Below, piece after piece: positions 5,825-6,204 of a stretch of 6,204 bases of DNA (position 1 is its first letter; each line of letters opens with the position of its first letter). This DNA is from Thermoplasmata archaeon. GTDB lineage: Archaea; Thermoplasmatota; Thermoplasmata; Lutacidiplasmatales; UBA184. The notes under the pieces are model-generated. The model was not told where the DNA came from and ran no database searches. It was given only the letters and a program-made list of their open reading frames with translations. The translations under genes and the position numbers were made by a program. Where the stretch lies: positions 1 through 6,204 of the forward strand of contig JAJYUO010000072.1 in the NCBI GenBank assembly GCA_021792485.1, given 5' to 3'.

Positions 5825-6064
5825 ATGCTCCGGATTCCGTGCGCGCGATGCGGAGCTCCCGCCAGCGGGAGCTGCCCGTTCTGCGGCCGGAGCTTCTGCT
5901 CGAACTGCTGGCCGGACCGCACCGGTCCGTGTCCGGAGTGCCGGGCCTCTCGGCGCATCGAGGATCCGGGGCCGGACCGCTCGACTACGGCAGCTTCCCG
6001 TGCGAGTAGTCGTACCCGGGCAGAACGAAGGGACCTCGCGGCTCGGAGCGACCGAGACCGATGA
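5825..6064 (+). CDS. small eight-cysteine zinc-finger protein
   Basis: A 79-residue protein whose first 40 residues contain four CxxC pairs: C6/C9, C17/C20, C25/C28 and C36/C39. The spacing C-x2-C-x7-C-x2-C-x4-C-x2-C-x7-C-x2-C is that of a compact two-zinc fold, either cross-brace (RING/FYVE/B-box-like) or two tandem ribbons. The motif CPFCGRSFCSNCW is the most family-like part. Residues about 41-79 are Arg/Asp/Ser-rich and look disordered. No membrane segment or other domain is present. It follows the phosphatase stop after six bases, has a near-perfect SD, and is probably the last gene of the gatD operon. Its last 80 bases overlap the convergent membrane-protein gene on the other strand. 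An overlapping ORF in another frame (5815-6009) lacks the cysteine pattern and is treated as a shadow. Function is unknown; protein or nucleic-acid binding would be guesses. Confidence 0.72.
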   Translation: MLRIPCARCGAPASGSCPFCGRSFCSNCWPDRTGPCPECRASRRIEDPGPDRSTTAASRASSRTRAERRDLAARSDRDR

Positions 6065-6204
6065 GGACCGTGCCGAACGCCCCGGCGAACAACCCGAGGC
6101 CGACGAACGCCCAGGCATAGTATCCCACGCCGGGAAAGATCCGGATCCCGAGTGGCTCAAGGCCGGAGCTTGGGGCAATCGCGTGGGGGACTATTGTGAC
6201 GATC
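5985..6204 (-). CDS. C-terminal part of an unrecognised membrane protein (5' end outside the window)
   Basis: An open minus-strand frame enters from the right edge (first full codon at 6203-6201) and ends at TAG (5987-5985), giving 72 residues without a visible start. Residues about 28-50 (YYAWAFVGLGLFAGAFGTVL and on) form one clear transmembrane helix, followed by GRSEPRG. Arg residues after the helix suggest a cytoplasmic C-terminus. The protein ends with FVLPGYDYSHGKLP, an unusually ordered, aromatic tail that looks like a conserved motif rather than random translation. The upstream stretch (PLGIRIFPGVG) may be a loop or the end of an earlier segment. It converges on the zinc-finger gene and the coding regions overlap by 80 bases. 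I do not recognise the family. Confidence 0.75.
   Translation of the reverse strand, partial: IVTIVPHAIAPSSGLEPLGIRIFPGVGYYAWAFVGLGLFAGAFGTVLIGLGRSEPRGPFVLPGYDYSHGKLP

Noticed and set aside
5815..6009. Short plus-strand ORF overlapping the zinc-finger gene
   Set aside because: It has no SD at a suitable distance and no motif. The alternative frame carries the eight-cysteine pattern and a strong SD.
5486..6178. Minus-strand frame of 230 codons over the phosphatase and zinc-finger region
   Set aside because: It is low-complexity shadow translation. The real minus-strand coding frame at the right edge is a different one, ending at 5985.
1..6204. CRISPR arrays, insertion sequences, attachment sites or defence genes
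   Set aside because: No spaced direct repeats, transposase-like frame, tRNA-fragment repeat or defence-domain motif was seen on either strand.

Overview
The window looks like ordinary housekeeping chromosome from a GC-rich archaeon. The decisive marker is an adjacent gatD–gatE pair, the Glu-tRNA(Gln) amidotransferase found only in Archaea. Supporting signs are a TA0175-type phosphoglycolate phosphatase, a tRNA gene without an encoded CCA end, TATA-like boxes in the tRNA/gatD spacer, and mixed use of Shine-Dalgarno (SD) and SD-less starts. The lineage cannot be fixed from sequence alone. A GC-rich member of Thermoplasmatota or another mesophilic euryarchaeal group is a guess.

Layout. Positions 25–642 (+) hold a GNAT acetyltransferase resembling the acetyltransferase domain of Pat-type protein acetyltransferases. 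After a 35-base gap, 678–1652 (+) holds an alpha/alpha-toroid protein with terpene-cyclase/prenyltransferase-like repeats and no recognisable cyclase catalytic motif. Seven bases beyond its stop, and convergent with it, lies tRNA-Arg(GCG) on the minus strand (1660–1765). A GC-rich hairpin of about 30 nt interrupts its D-loop, most likely a non-canonical archaeal tRNA intron. The 129-base spacer 1766–1894 carries promoter-like elements for the divergent tRNA and gatD transcripts.

From 1895 to 6064 (+) runs a tight, probably single transcription unit: gatD, gatE (overlapping GTGA junction), a HAD-family phosphoglycolate phosphatase (starting 4 bases after gatE), and a small eight-cysteine zinc-finger protein whose SD overlaps the phosphatase stop. 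On the minus strand, entering from the right edge, is the C-terminal part of a membrane protein (5985–6204). It converges on, and overlaps, the tail of the zinc-finger gene.

Functionally, gatD and gatE form the two-subunit enzyme that converts misacylated Glu-tRNA(Gln) to Gln-tRNA(Gln). The phosphatase clears phosphoglycolate or a similar small phosphate ester. The zinc-finger protein has no assignable role. I do not see a defence, mobile or otherwise novel multi-gene system here. The features most worth following up are the tRNA D-loop insertion, the uncharacterised toroid protein and the small C8 zinc-finger gene.
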